A stretch of DNA of 64,000 nt from Niveispirillum cyanobacteriorum (GCF_002868735.1 NZ_CP025613.1:620001-684000); one strand, 5' to 3'. Numbered from the stretch's first letter, positions 15,894 through 24,443 are shown. The notes: a model not told the origin generated them from the letters alone. Made by a program: numbers and translations.

Positions 15894-16598
15894 TTATGAC
15901 AGCCACTTCCTCAGCGCCTCGTTGAAATCAACGGGTTCCTCTGCGGGTGCCATGTGGCCGGCCTGCTCGATAATCGACAAACGCGAACCCGTAATCGCCG
16001 CTGCGATGTCCTGATGCTGATCAACCGGCGACCAGCGGTCATCGCGACCGACGATCACGGCGGTGGGACAGGTGATTGTGGGTAGGACCGGTGCCGCATC
16101 AGGACGGTTCAACAGGGCGTTGATCTGGGCCTCATAGATGGCCACGCCGGCATCGACGCACATAGCCCGCAAGCTAGCAAAGAGTTCCAAGTCATCGGCA
16201 TGGGACGGTCCGATCATCGGTGGCAGCCACTGATCAATCATCGCCCCCGCCCCGGCACTACGGCCCAGGTCACGCAGGGCAAAGCGCTTTTCGGCTTCTC
16301 CGGGGCGGACCGGATGCACGCCTGTATCGGCCAGGGCCAGGCGCGCCACCCGTTCCGGTGCGCGCCGGTAAAGTTCCAGCGCAACCCGCGCGCCCATCGA
16401 ATGGCCCAGCAGGGCACACCGTGCGGGCATGCGGGCCAGGACATAGTCAACCATGGCCTCAATATTGTCGGCCCCGCCATAAAAGCCATTGATACATTGG
16501 CCTTCGAAGGCACGGATCTGATGGCCGAACATCCGGCTGTCACACATCAGTCCGGGCAGGATGACCAGCGGCGCGTCACAAACGACAGGGGCAGACAT
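15894..16598 (-). CDS. alpha/beta-hydrolase
   Basis: A 234-residue cytoplasmic alpha/beta-hydrolase. The triad is visible: nucleophile Ser 67 in LLGHSMGARVALE, acid in VGRDDRWSP and His in EQAGHMAPAEEP. The oxyanion strand is LVILPGLMCD. Similar proteins are esterases, thioesterases or carbon-carbon hydrolases, and specificity cannot be stated. It is the last gene of a same-strand run with the photoactive yellow protein and the p-coumarate ligase-like gene, 113 bp after the latter. A part in chromophore supply or thioester turnover is possible but only suggested by position. It abuts the IS30 remnant. The ATG at 16598 is preferred over an upstream TTG. Confidence 0.8.
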   Translation of the reverse strand: MSAPVVCDAPLVILPGLMCDSRMFGHQIRAFEGQCINGFYGGADNIEAMVDYVLARMPARCALLGHSMGARVALELYRRAPERVARLALADTGVHPVRPGEAEKRFALRDLGRSAGAGAMIDQWLPPMIGPSHADDLELFASLRAMCVDAGVAIYEAQINALLNRPDAAPVLPTITCPTAVIVGRDDRWSPVDQHQDIAAAITGSRLSIIEQAGHMAPAEEPVDFNEALRKWLS

Positions 16599-16711
16599 TG
16601 GCAATCCTTTACGGGTTTACACTGCAAGTGATGGCACATTGGCGCCGCCCGCCGCTAATCGCTTTTGCCCCTCGCCGATAAGCTTTGGCTAACCGTCACC
16701 TGCCCGTTCTT

Positions 16712-17932
16712 TTACCAATCGCTCAGCTTGCCAAGCGCTGATGTCGGCAAGGCGGGTCCGAAGGTCCAGCTTTTAGGCCTCTCCTCAGGCTGCAAATTCA
16801 TCGTTGCCCAGTCAGTCAGGCGGGCTTGCAGGCATTCAATGTCCTTGGTGCTCACCGGCACGATAAAGGCTTTCAGGCGCAGACCGTCGCTGATCGTCAT
16901 GGACCGCACGACCGCCTCGGTCACATCGGGGTGCTGACGCAGGCAGGCTGCCACCTGTTCAGGAAAGACGTTGACGCCCCCCACCTGTACCGCGCTATCG
17001 CGACGGCCCCGCAGGCGGAACTGCCCTTCTCCCGATAGCTCCACCCGGTCAAGCAGGTCTTGCCCCTGCCCTTGCCAATCCCGGTCAAGCCGGCTACCGT
17101 CCGCCGATATGGACAATCCCTCCAGTAGAGTGAACGGCTCATCAGGGCGGCAGCGCCAGCCGATGCCCGCCGTCTCGCTGGAACCGTAAATCTCTGTCAG
17201 CGACAGGCCCCGTCCGATCAGTTCCGCGAAAAGGTCGGGCGCAAGCGGCCCGGTGGAACATAGTCCGGCCCGGCCCGTCAGGTCGGCGGGGCCGGTGCGC
17301 GCGATCAAGGCCCATTGTTCGGGAACGGCCACCAGCAGGTCACCTGCTTCCATCTCCGCTGCCACCCGGCCCGGCATGCGTCCGCGCGCATCCACGAAGG
17401 ATATGTCGAGAAAGCGGGGCAGCAGAATGGTGAACAGAAAGCCGTATATATGATGGCACGGCACCATCCCGATCACCCGCCGCACCGGCCCCAGGTGCCG
17501 GGCCTGCGCCCGGATTTCGGCCTCAAGCCCGGACAGCGCGTGACGGCAGGGCTTTGGCGTGCCCGTGCTGCCGGACGTGTGAAAGGTCAGCTCCGCATCG
17601 AAGACCGACAGGCCACGGGCCGCAATCTGCGTCCAATCGCCCAGACGGCGATGCATCAGCAGATAGTCCTCGATCCCTGAACGGTGGAGGTGCAGCGCTT
17701 CCGTCAGACCGGTCGCCACTGTCACCAGTTCCAGGCTGTCCATGCCAAGGCCACCGGGACCGATTTCCATATCCTGCTGCCAACCGGCGGGTGGCGGCAA
17801 GCGTTCGCCAGGGCGAAGTCGGACAAGATCACCTGCGACCTTATCAGCGATGAAGCGCTGCAGGCTGTCCCCAGCCTGCCACCAAGGAGCGGTTTCCGCA
17901 TCGGTGCGCGGTACTGCAAGCGTCGATGTCAT
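16712..17932 (-). CDS. compact AMP-forming acyl-CoA ligase, probable p-coumarate ligase for PYP chromophore
   Basis: A 406-residue adenylate-forming enzyme. The P-loop-like TSGSTGTPKP sits at only about residue 120, the aromatic segment MVPCHHIYGFLF follows, and ETAG in YGSSETAGIGW marks the A5 region. Near the end come RGRRDSAVQVGGVNVFP (hinge) and the C-terminal lysine region. 4-coumarate ligases are usually 500-550 residues with the P-loop near 190, so the N-terminal half is strongly reduced. Instead, residues about 55-105 contain GLGMDSLELVTV, which looks like a phosphopantetheine attachment site of an acyl-carrier domain. The gene starts 26 bp downstream of the photoactive yellow protein stop. 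Activation of p-coumarate to its thioester for attachment to PYP is the natural inference. The ATG at 17932 follows GGGGGTGG; a GTG at 17941 is less likely. Confidence 0.8.
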   Translation of the reverse strand: MTSTLAVPRTDAETAPWWQAGDSLQRFIADKVAGDLVRLRPGERLPPPAGWQQDMEIGPGGLGMDSLELVTVATGLTEALHLHRSGIEDYLLMHRRLGDWTQIAARGLSVFDAELTFHTSGSTGTPKPCRHALSGLEAEIRAQARHLGPVRRVIGMVPCHHIYGFLFTILLPRFLDISFVDARGRMPGRVAAEMEAGDLLVAVPEQWALIARTGPADLTGRAGLCSTGPLAPDLFAELIGRGLSLTEIYGSSETAGIGWRCRPDEPFTLLEGLSISADGSRLDRDWQGQGQDLLDRVELSGEGQFRLRGRRDSAVQVGGVNVFPEQVAACLRQHPDVTEAVVRSMTISDGLRLKAFIVPVSTKDIECLQARLTDWATMNLQPEERPKSWTFGPALPTSALGKLSDW

Positions 17933-17958
17933 GGAAACCACCCCCGGTGAAAGACGGC

Positions 17959-18348
17959 TCAGAGCCGCTTCACGAAGACCCAGTAGCTGTCGCCAACCAG
18001 GGCCTTCTTCATATGAACCTTCACCTTGGTGGGCTTCATATTATAATCGAACGTGTACTCGATCATCGTGTTCAGATTGCCGGACTTCACGCCGGCATCA
18101 AAGGCACCCTTGAAGGCGGCGGTGTTGGTGCAGGGGGCCACTTCTGTAAAGAAGCTCTTGCCAATCACGGCCTTAGGGTCGCGCCCGGTGATCGCCCCTT
18201 CAGCGGCATTATATTGCAGGATGCGGCCTTCCGAATCCAACTGCACAGCGCCGAAGGCCAAGCCATCGATCTCGGTGGACGACATTTTCGACATGACATT
18301 CTCAATGTCAGCCTTGCCGAACTCGACGAGTTGGAAATCATTCAACAT
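17959..18348 (-). CDS. pyp: photoactive yellow protein (blue-light photoreceptor)
   Basis: A 129-residue PAS-fold photoreceptor, nearly collinear with the Halorhodospira halophila protein with a +4 offset. The key residues are all present: Tyr 46 and Glu 50 in LQYNAAEG (chromophore hydrogen bonds), Thr 54 and Arg 56 in TGRDP, the chromophore-binding Cys 73 in EVAPCTNT, and Met 104 in [10 protein letters not shown]. The C-terminal [16 protein letters not shown] is essentially the canonical ending. The protein binds p-coumaric acid through a thioester at the Cys and photoisomerises under blue light. The next gene encodes the likely ligase. No tyrosine ammonia-lyase gene is in the window. AGGACA precedes the ATG at 18348. 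Confidence 0.97.
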   Translation of the reverse strand: MLNDFQLVEFGKADIENVMSKMSSTEIDGLAFGAVQLDSEGRILQYNAAEGAITGRDPKAVIGKSFFTEVAPCTNTAAFKGAFDAGVKSGNLNTMIEYTFDYNMKPTKVKVHMKKALVGDSYWVFVKRL

Positions 18349-18432
18349 GGTTTGCTGTCCTGTCCGATCATTGCCTGCCTGGAAAATCAGGCGTGCTGAG
18401 AACTGGCTCAGGACAGCTCTCCTTCAATGGGC

Positions 18433-18450
18433 ATAGGCATTATGGCCTAT
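18433..18450. promoter_or_regulatory. 6-6-6 inverted repeat upstream of the photoactive yellow protein gene
   Basis: ATAGGC-ATTATG-GCCTAT lies in the 106-bp gap between fghA and the photoactive yellow protein gene, 85-102 bp before the latter's ATG. It could be an operator or a weak processing hairpin; it has no T-run. Confidence 0.35.
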
Positions 18451-18454
18451 CCAA

Positions 18455-19291
18455 TTACAGCCGCGCGGCGTGCCAGCGAAGATGGTCTTCAATGAAGCTG
18501 GAGATGAAATAGTAGGAATGATCGTAACCTTCCTGCAGGCGCAGGGTCAGGGCGATCCCGGCCTTGGCGCAGACATCGGCCAGCAGTTGTGGGCGCAGCT
18601 GGTTATCCAGGAACCCGTCCGCCGTTCCCTGATCAACCAGGATTTCCGGCACCCGCGCCCCATCCTCGATCAGCGCCACGGCATCATGCCGACGCCATGC
18701 CGTCTGGTCACCGCCCAGATAGGCCGGAAAGGCTTTCTGTCCCCACGGCACCTGCGCCGGCGCCACGATGGGCGCGAAGGCAGAAATCGATTTGAACCGG
18801 CCCGGATAACGCAGGGCCACGGTCAGGGCACCATGCCCACCCATGGAATGGCCGGTGATGCCCTGCCGGCCCATGTCGACGGGGAAATGCGCGGCCACCA
18901 GGGCCGGCAGTTCTTCCGTCACATAGGTCCACATCTTGAAATGCGGTGCCCAGGGTGCCTCCGTCGCATCAACATAGAAGCCCGCCCCCTGGCCCAAGTC
19001 CCAGCCGGCATCATCGGCCACGCCCTCGCCACGTGGGCTGGTGTCGGGGCAGACGATGATAAGGCCCAGTTCCGCCGCCCAGCGCCGAAACTCCCCCTTC
19101 TCCGTCACATTCGCATGGGTGCAGGTCAGGCCCGACAGGTACCAGACGACGGGGCAATTGGCCCCGCCGAGCGCCTGTGGCGGAGTGAAGACGCTGAACA
19201 CCATTGGCGTGCCGGTGGCGGTGGAGGTGTGGCGATACACAGCCTGCACGCCGCCATGGGACCGGGTAGTGGAGACGGTTTCAAGGGTCAT
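18455..19291 (-). CDS. fghA: S-formylglutathione hydrolase
   Basis: A 278-residue esterase-D-type hydrolase. Visible are WYLSGLTCTHANVTEKGEF (the family oxyanion region), nucleophile Ser 149 in GITGHSMGGHGAL, DQGTADGFL with the acid, and EGYDHSYYF with the catalytic His. It cleaves S-formylglutathione to formate and glutathione, the second step of glutathione-dependent formaldehyde removal. Its ATG at 19291 follows the adhC stop after only two bases (TGATCATG), so the two are cotranscribed and probably translationally coupled. Confidence 0.95.
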   Translation of the reverse strand: MTLETVSTTRSHGGVQAVYRHTSTATGTPMVFSVFTPPQALGGANCPVVWYLSGLTCTHANVTEKGEFRRWAAELGLIIVCPDTSPRGEGVADDAGWDLGQGAGFYVDATEAPWAPHFKMWTYVTEELPALVAAHFPVDMGRQGITGHSMGGHGALTVALRYPGRFKSISAFAPIVAPAQVPWGQKAFPAYLGGDQTAWRRHDAVALIEDGARVPEILVDQGTADGFLDNQLRPQLLADVCAKAGIALTLRLQEGYDHSYYFISSFIEDHLRWHAARL

Positions 19292-19293
19292 GA

Positions 19294-20403
19294 TCAATAG
19301 ACCACAACGCTGCGGATGCTCTCACCTGCATGCATCAGGTCGAAACCCTTGTTGATCTCTTCCAGGGTCAGGACGTGGGTGATCATCGGGTCGATCTCGA
19401 TCTTGCCCTGCATGTACCAGTCAACGATCTTCGGCACGTCGGTGCGGCCACGCGCGCCGCCAAAGGCCGACCCCTTCCAGACGCGGCCCGTGACCAGCTG
19501 AAACGGACGCGTCGAAATCTCCTTACCGGCCTCCGCGACGCCGATCACCACCGACACGCCCCAGCCACGGTGGCAGGCCTCCAGCGCCTGACGCATCACG
19601 ATCGTATTGCCCGTGCAGTCGAACGTGTAGTCAGCACCACCCTCGGTCAATGCCACCAGATGCTGGACGATATCGCCCTCGATCTTCTGCGGGTTGACGA
19701 AATGGGTCATGCCGAAGCGCTGACCCCATTCGGCCTTGCGGTCATTGATATCGACGCCAATGATCTTGTCGGCCCCTACCATGCGGGCCGCCTGGATGAC
19801 ATTCAGGCCGATCCCGCCCAGGCCGAAGACCACCACATTGGAACCCGGTTCCACCTTGGCCGTATTGGTCACGGCACCGACGCCCGTGGTCACGCCGCAG
19901 CCGATATAGCAGGAGGACTGGAACGGCGCGTCCTCCCGGATCTTGGCGACCGCGATTTCAGGCAGGACCGTGAAGTTGGAGAAGGTGGAGCAGCCCATAT
20001 AGTGATAGATGGGCTGGCCCTTATAGCTGAACCGCGTCGTGCCGTCGGGCATCAGGCCCTTGCCCTGCGTGGCGCGGATGGAGGTGCACAAGTTGGTCTT
20101 GCGCGACAGGCAACTTTTGCACTGTCGGCATTCCGGAGTGTACAGCGGAATGACATGGTCGCCGGGCTTCAGGCTGCTGACCCCTGCCCCCACTTCGCGC
20201 ACAATCCCGGCCCCTTCATGGCCCAGGATAGAAGGGAAGATGCCTTCGCTGTCGAACCCGTCCAGCGTATAGGCATCGGTGTGGCAGATGCCCGTCGCCA
20301 TGATCTCGATCAGCACCTCGCCCGCCTTCGGGCCTTCCAGGTCCAGTTCGACGATTTCCAGCGGCTTCTTGGCCTCGAAAGCGACGGCGGCGCGGGTCTT
20401 CAT
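19294..20403 (-). CDS. adhC: S-(hydroxymethyl)glutathione dehydrogenase / class III alcohol dehydrogenase
   Basis: A 369-residue zinc alcohol dehydrogenase of class III. Catalytic zinc ligands are Cys 40 ([11 protein letters not shown]) and His 62 (GHEGAGIV); structural zinc cysteines fall in the cluster [15 protein letters not shown] at about 92-106. The Rossmann motif is [11 protein letters not shown]. The ending ([13 protein letters not shown]) is typical of glutathione-dependent formaldehyde dehydrogenases (FrmA/AdhC). It oxidises the spontaneous formaldehyde-glutathione adduct with NAD+. It forms an operon with fghA and is divergent from a LysR regulator that is the obvious candidate for its control. 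Confidence 0.95.
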   Translation of the reverse strand: MKTRAAVAFEAKKPLEIVELDLEGPKAGEVLIEIMATGICHTDAYTLDGFDSEGIFPSILGHEGAGIVREVGAGVSSLKPGDHVIPLYTPECRQCKSCLSRKTNLCTSIRATQGKGLMPDGTTRFSYKGQPIYHYMGCSTFSNFTVLPEIAVAKIREDAPFQSSCYIGCGVTTGVGAVTNTAKVEPGSNVVVFGLGGIGLNVIQAARMVGADKIIGVDINDRKAEWGQRFGMTHFVNPQKIEGDIVQHLVALTEGGADYTFDCTGNTIVMRQALEACHRGWGVSVVIGVAEAGKEISTRPFQLVTGRVWKGSAFGGARGRTDVPKIVDWYMQGKIEIDPMITHVLTLEEINKGFDLMHAGESIRSVVVY

Positions 20404-20505
20404 GGCGGTCTTATCCGGTCAGGGGTCATAAAAGGGTTCGCCCGGCGAGGGTCGCACGGACAGGTCGGAGGCGACAATAGCTTGAAAGCCCTGGCAACGA
20501 TCATG

Positions 20506-20519
20506 CATTTTGGCAAATG
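20506..20519. promoter_or_regulatory. LysR-type operator candidate between adhC and the LysR gene
   Basis: CATTT-TGGC-AAATG is a 5-4-5 inverted repeat (nested in ATCAT...ATGAT) in the 139-bp divergent intergenic region, 24 bp before the LysR ATG. Its size fits LysR-family boxes and would allow autoregulation. Confidence 0.45.
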
Positions 20520-20542
20520 ATTATTGCTGTGTGAGAACAATC

Positions 20543-21421
20543 ATGGGCTCCTGGGACGGGATCGACAGTTTCATCGCCGTCTGTGAAACGGAAAGTTTTT
20601 CCGCCGCGGCAACCCGCCTGGGCGTCTCCACCTCCCATGTCAGCCGGGAGGTGGCACGGCTGGAGGATCGGCTGCAGGTCCGCCTGCTCTACCGCACCAC
20701 GCGCCGGGTCAGCGTCACCGATGCCGGGCGCACCTTTCTGGAACGCTGCCGTCGGCTGGTGGAGGAACGGGAGGAAGCGTTCGCCACCGTCAGCGAAAGC
20801 GACGGTGCCGCGCGCGGCCATCTGCGCCTCACCTGTTCCATCGCCTATGGCGAACGCTTCATAGTGCCCCTGGTCAACCGCTTTCTGCTGACCCATCCGC
20901 AACTGTCGGTCACCATCGATCTGACCAACCGGCTGACCGATCTGGTGGGTGAAGGGTTCGATCTGGCGGTGCGAACCGGCACCAGCCTGGATGACAGCCG
21001 CCTGATCGCCGTACGTCTGGCATCACGCCGCCGCTATCTCTGTGCCGCACCCGCCTATCTGGAACGGCATGGTCCACCGGGCAGCCTGGATGATCTGGCC
21101 CGCCACCAATGCCTGATGGGCACCGCTGATCTCTGGCATTTCGAGGATCAAGGCCGGCAGGTCTCATTCCGGCCCGGCGGCAGCTGGCGTTGCAACAGCG
21201 GATTTGCCGTGCTTGACGCCGCACGCCAGGGCCTGGGCTTATGCCAGCTACCGGACTTCTATGTGGAAACGGAACTGGCGACCGGAACATTGGTCAGCCT
21301 TCTGGACCATCACCGCCCGCCGGACGAGGGGATCTGGGCGGTTTATCCCCATCGCCGCCACCTGTCGCCCAAGGTTTCGCTGCTGGTGGAGTACCTGAAA
21401 TCCCATGTGGGTCGGCTGTGA
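20543..21421 (+). CDS. LysR-family transcriptional regulator
   Basis: A 292-residue LysR regulator. The N-terminal winged helix-turn-helix is ETESFSAAATRLGVSTSHVS followed by REVARLEDRLQVRLLYRTTR. The effector domain begins with GHLRLTCSIAYGERFIVPLV, of the CrgA/PA-type subfamily that often senses small toxic organics. It is transcribed away from adhC-fghA, suggesting control of formaldehyde detoxification. I take the ATG at 20543; upstream TTG and GTG codons are in frame but the added sequence is not conserved-looking. Confidence 0.88.
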   Translation: MGSWDGIDSFIAVCETESFSAAATRLGVSTSHVSREVARLEDRLQVRLLYRTTRRVSVTDAGRTFLERCRRLVEEREEAFATVSESDGAARGHLRLTCSIAYGERFIVPLVNRFLLTHPQLSVTIDLTNRLTDLVGEGFDLAVRTGTSLDDSRLIAVRLASRRRYLCAAPAYLERHGPPGSLDDLARHQCLMGTADLWHFEDQGRQVSFRPGGSWRCNSGFAVLDAARQGLGLCQLPDFYVETELATGTLVSLLDHHRPPDEGIWAVYPHRRHLSPKVSLLVEYLKSHVGRL

Positions 21422-21454
21422 CATTTATAGGGAGTACCACCCAAACATCAGCCA

Positions 21455-21482
21455 CTTTTGATAAAACATGGTCTAATATAAT
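21455..21482 (+). promoter_or_regulatory. possible sigma-70-type promoter for the hybrid kinase
   Basis: CTTTTG, 16 bp, then TATAAT, 56 bp before the kinase ATG. The -10 is a consensus match and the -35 is poor. Confidence 0.35.
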
Positions 21483-21538
21483 AGTAGAAACAGAGTCCTA
21501 GGACCATCGGCAGGATTGACGGAAAAGTCCGGTCGCTG

Positions 21539-23155
21539 ATGATGGCACGTCTTCTCCCCATTTTCCGCGGGAAACCCGACTTGACCGGCACCATGCAGCA
21601 TCTGACCGCCGATAGTCTGGCGGGGGAACGGCACCTGCGCGTGCTGATCGAAAGCGTGCATGACTACGCCATCTATATGGTTGACCCCAACGGCATCGTA
21701 GTCAGTTGGAATGGCGGAGCGCAGCGCTTCAAGGGCTATCGCGCCAGTGAAATCATCGGCCAGCATTTCTCACGCTTTTTCCGGGCGGAGGATGTGCGTG
21801 ACGGGCTTCCCGCCCGCGTGCTCGCCACAGCACTTACAGAGGGACGGTTTGAGGCCGAAGGCTGGCGCGTGCGCAAGGATGGTGGCCATTTCTGGGCCAG
21901 CGTGGTGGTCGAACCGGTGCGTGACGACGACGGGACCCTGATCGGTTTCGCCAAGGTCACCCGCGACATCACCGAACGCCGTCAGGCGCAGCAGGCGCTG
22001 GAGGAAGCGCGCGAGGCCCTGTTCCAGGCACAGAAGCTGGAAACCGTGGGTCGGCTGACCGGTAGCGTGGCGCATGATTTCAACAACCTGCTGCAGGTGA
22101 TCGGCAACAGTCTGGAACTGGTTTCCGCCCGCCTGCCCCCGGACCTGCCGGATGTGCAGCGCCATATGGCGACGGCGCGGTCGGCGCTGGAAACCGCTGG
22201 GGCCGTCACACAGCGGCTTCTGGCCTTTGCCCGGCGTCAGCCATTGCAGCCCGAAGCCGTCGATCTGAACGCTCTTGCCCGTGGCATGGCCGACCTGGTC
22301 CGCCGGTCGGTGGGGGAGGATGTGCTGCTGCGCCTTGATCTGACCGACGATATCTGTTCCGCCTGGGCCGACCCGCATCAGGTGGAAAGCGGTATCCTTA
22401 ACCTCGCCGTCAATGCCCGTGATGCCATGCCCAACGGCGGTACCCTGACCATTGCCACCCGCATGCGCCATATCGACCGTGCCGCCGCCGCCGCTAACGA
22501 GGTGGAGGAAGGCGAGTATGCCAGCCTATCGGTGGCCGATACCGGTATCGGTATGTCGGCGGAGGTGCTGGCCCGCGCCGTCGAACCCTTCTTCACCACC
22601 AAGCCCGTTGGCCATGGCACTGGCCTGGGCCTGTCGCAACTGTACGGGTTTGCGCGGCAATCGGGTGGCTTCCTGACCCTGGATAGCCGGGAGGGATACG
22701 GGACGAAGGTGACCCTGCTCCTGCCCTGTCATACCGAATCAGCTGCCGAGCCAGCGGTGGAGAAAGGGCCGGCGGCGGAGCCCGAAGCCCCGTCATCGAT
22801 CTACCGCCTGCTGCTGGTGGAGGATGAGGTGCTGATCCGGCTTGTCCTGGCCGAGGCGCTGGAGGAACAAGGGCATGTGGTGCATCAGGCAGGCAATGCC
22901 GATGCGGCCCTGGACATCCTCTCGGACCATCCGGACATTCAGTTCCTGGTGACCGACGTCGGCCTGCCCGGCACCAATGGACGGCAATTGGCGGAACTGG
23001 CGCTGGGCCGATGGCCGGGGCTGAAAGTGTTGTTCCTGACCGGCTATATCGACCGGGCCGACACCTCCCGCCTGCCCCCCGGCACCCAGATGCTGACCAA
23101 GCCGACCAGCATCGATGCCCTGCTGGCCAAGCTGCGGCAGATGGCGGCGGGATAG
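21539..23155 (+). CDS. PAS hybrid sensor histidine kinase with C-terminal receiver
   Basis: A 538-residue soluble hybrid kinase. The PAS domain spans about residues 30-150 (HDYAIYMVDPNGIVVSWNGG ... ITERR). HisKA has the phospho-acceptor His 179 in GSVAHDFNNLLQVIG. HATPase motifs are NLAVNARDAMP (N box), DTGIGM (G1) and GTGLGLSQ (G2). A REC domain at about 420-538 has VEDE acidic residues and the phospho-acceptor Asp 473 in VTDVGLPG. The HDFNNLL signature places it in the HWE-adjacent/NtrB-like class common in alphaproteobacteria. There are no membrane segments. No cognate output regulator is adjacent, so its target is unknown; the photoactive yellow protein lies 3 kb away. Confidence 0.92.
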   Translation: MMARLLPIFRGKPDLTGTMQHLTADSLAGERHLRVLIESVHDYAIYMVDPNGIVVSWNGGAQRFKGYRASEIIGQHFSRFFRAEDVRDGLPARVLATALTEGRFEAEGWRVRKDGGHFWASVVVEPVRDDDGTLIGFAKVTRDITERRQAQQALEEAREALFQAQKLETVGRLTGSVAHDFNNLLQVIGNSLELVSARLPPDLPDVQRHMATARSALETAGAVTQRLLAFARRQPLQPEAVDLNALARGMADLVRRSVGEDVLLRLDLTDDICSAWADPHQVESGILNLAVNARDAMPNGGTLTIATRMRHIDRAAAAANEVEEGEYASLSVADTGIGMSAEVLARAVEPFFTTKPVGHGTGLGLSQLYGFARQSGGFLTLDSREGYGTKVTLLLPCHTESAAEPAVEKGPAAEPEAPSSIYRLLLVEDEVLIRLVLAEALEEQGHVVHQAGNADAALDILSDHPDIQFLVTDVGLPGTNGRQLAELALGRWPGLKVLFLTGYIDRADTSRLPPGTQMLTKPTSIDALLAKLRQMAAG

Positions 23156-23156
23156 T

Positions 23157-23280
23157 CGGCGTTTCGCTGGCCAATCCTGCGAAACGCCGTCAATTACCCT
23201 GCATATCGACAGATCGCCGCCTTCCGATCGGCGGCGCCGGGCGGCACCATTCCCCGTAAACACCTTTCGGGAAACGGGGA
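23157..23280 (+). other. structured leader with two hairpins before the saccharopine dehydrogenase-like gene
   Basis: The 130-bp gap holds a 10-bp perfect stem CGGCGTTTCG/CGAAACGCCG (23157-23189) and, immediately before the start, TCCCCGT/ACGGGGA (23251-23280). The second stem's right arm includes most of the GGGGAG Shine-Dalgarno for the ATG at 23286, so it could mask the ribosome site. There is no match to a lysine riboswitch that I can recognise. Confidence 0.4.
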
Positions 23281-23285
23281 GCAAT

Positions 23286-24356
23286 ATGAAGAACATCCTG
23301 CTGCTGGGCGCCGGTAAGATCGGCATCGCCATCACCCTGCTGCTGCGCCGCACCGGTGATTACGCCGTGACGGTCGCCGACCACAGCGCCGATGCCCTGA
23401 AGCGGTTCACCGACCTGGGCGTGGACACGGTGCAGTTGGACATTAATGACGGTGCCGCCCTGCGCAAGACCATGGCAGGCAAGTACGCGGTGCTGAACGC
23501 CCTCCCCTTCCACACCACCTCCACCGTCGCCTATGGCGCCTATGATGCCGGCATCCATTATTTTGACCTGACCGAAGATGTGGCCAGCACACGCGTGGTG
23601 AAGGAAGTGGCCGCCAAGGCCGGCAGCGCCTTTGTCCCGCAATGCGGTCTGGCCCCCGGCTTCGTCTCCATCGCCGCCCATGGTCTGGCCGCCGGCTTTG
23701 ACAGTCTGCGCGATGTGCAGCTGCGCGTCGGCGCCCTGCCCCGCTATCCCACCAACGCCCTGAAATATAATCTGACCTGGTCCACCGACGGTCTGATCAA
23801 TGAGTATCTGAACCCGTGCGAGGCGGTGCAGGATGGCAAGAATGTCGAACTGCCGCCCCTGGAAGATCTTGAGGAGTTTGTGCTGGAAGGTGTCGCTTAC
23901 GAGGCGTTCAACACCTCGGGCGGCCTGGGTTCTTTGACCGAGACCTTGGCCGGCAAGGTGGAGAACCTGACCTACAAGTCAGTGCGCTATCCCGGCCACT
24001 GCGCCATCATCAAGCTGCTGGTGGAGGACCTGCGTCTGGCCCGCCGCCGTGACCTGCTGAAGGAAGTGCTGGAAGAAGCCCTGCCCATCACCATGCAGGA
24101 TGTGGTGCTTGTCTTCTGCACCGTCAGCGGCAAGCGTCATGGCCGCCTGGAACAGGAAAGCATCGTCCGCCACATCCATGGCGAGGAAGTCGAAGGCCAT
24201 TTCCTGTCGGCAATTCAGATGAGCACGGCCGCCGGCATCTGCGCCATGCTGGACCTGCAAGCCACCGGTCACCTGCCGTCCAAGGGCTTCGTCCGTCAGG
24301 AGCAGATGCCGCTGGACCTGTTCCTTTCCAACCGTTTCGGAAAGGTCTATGCGTGA
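23286..24356 (+). CDS. saccharopine dehydrogenase-family protein (lysine catabolism)
   Basis: A 356-residue NAD(P)-dependent dehydrogenase. The N-terminal Rossmann motif is ILLLGAGKIGIAI, then ADHSADAL and the family segment LNALPFHTTSTVAYGAYDAG with YFDLTED. FVPQCGLAPGFVSIAAHGLA is the usual core of saccharopine and lysine-6-dehydrogenases. Its length fits a stand-alone enzyme giving L-2-aminoadipate-6-semialdehyde, either from saccharopine or directly from lysine (lysine 6-dehydrogenase); sequence alone does not separate these. The next gene encodes the dehydrogenase that would oxidise the semialdehyde, so both act in lysine degradation to aminoadipate. No lysine-ketoglutarate reductase is nearby, which slightly favours lysine 6-dehydrogenase. 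Confidence 0.85.
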   Translation: MKNILLLGAGKIGIAITLLLRRTGDYAVTVADHSADALKRFTDLGVDTVQLDINDGAALRKTMAGKYAVLNALPFHTTSTVAYGAYDAGIHYFDLTEDVASTRVVKEVAAKAGSAFVPQCGLAPGFVSIAAHGLAAGFDSLRDVQLRVGALPRYPTNALKYNLTWSTDGLINEYLNPCEAVQDGKNVELPPLEDLEEFVLEGVAYEAFNTSGGLGSLTETLAGKVENLTYKSVRYPGHCAIIKLLVEDLRLARRRDLLKEVLEEALPITMQDVVLVFCTVSGKRHGRLEQESIVRHIHGEEVEGHFLSAIQMSTAAGICAMLDLQATGHLPSKGFVRQEQMPLDLFLSNRFGKVYA

Positions 24357-24360
24357 GGCG

Positions 24361-24393
24361 AACCGGGGGAGGGTGCAGCAACCTCCCCCGGTT
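24361..24393 (+). terminator. intercistronic hairpin / partial terminator
   Basis: A perfect 12-bp stem AACCGGGGGAGG/CCTCCCCCGGTT with a 9-nt loop, followed only by TCT. It is likely to attenuate or protect message between the two lysine genes. Confidence 0.6.
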
Positions 24394-24443
24394 TCTAAAA
24401 AGCACAAACACGCAGCGTCCATTCCACACCGGAGTCACACCCC

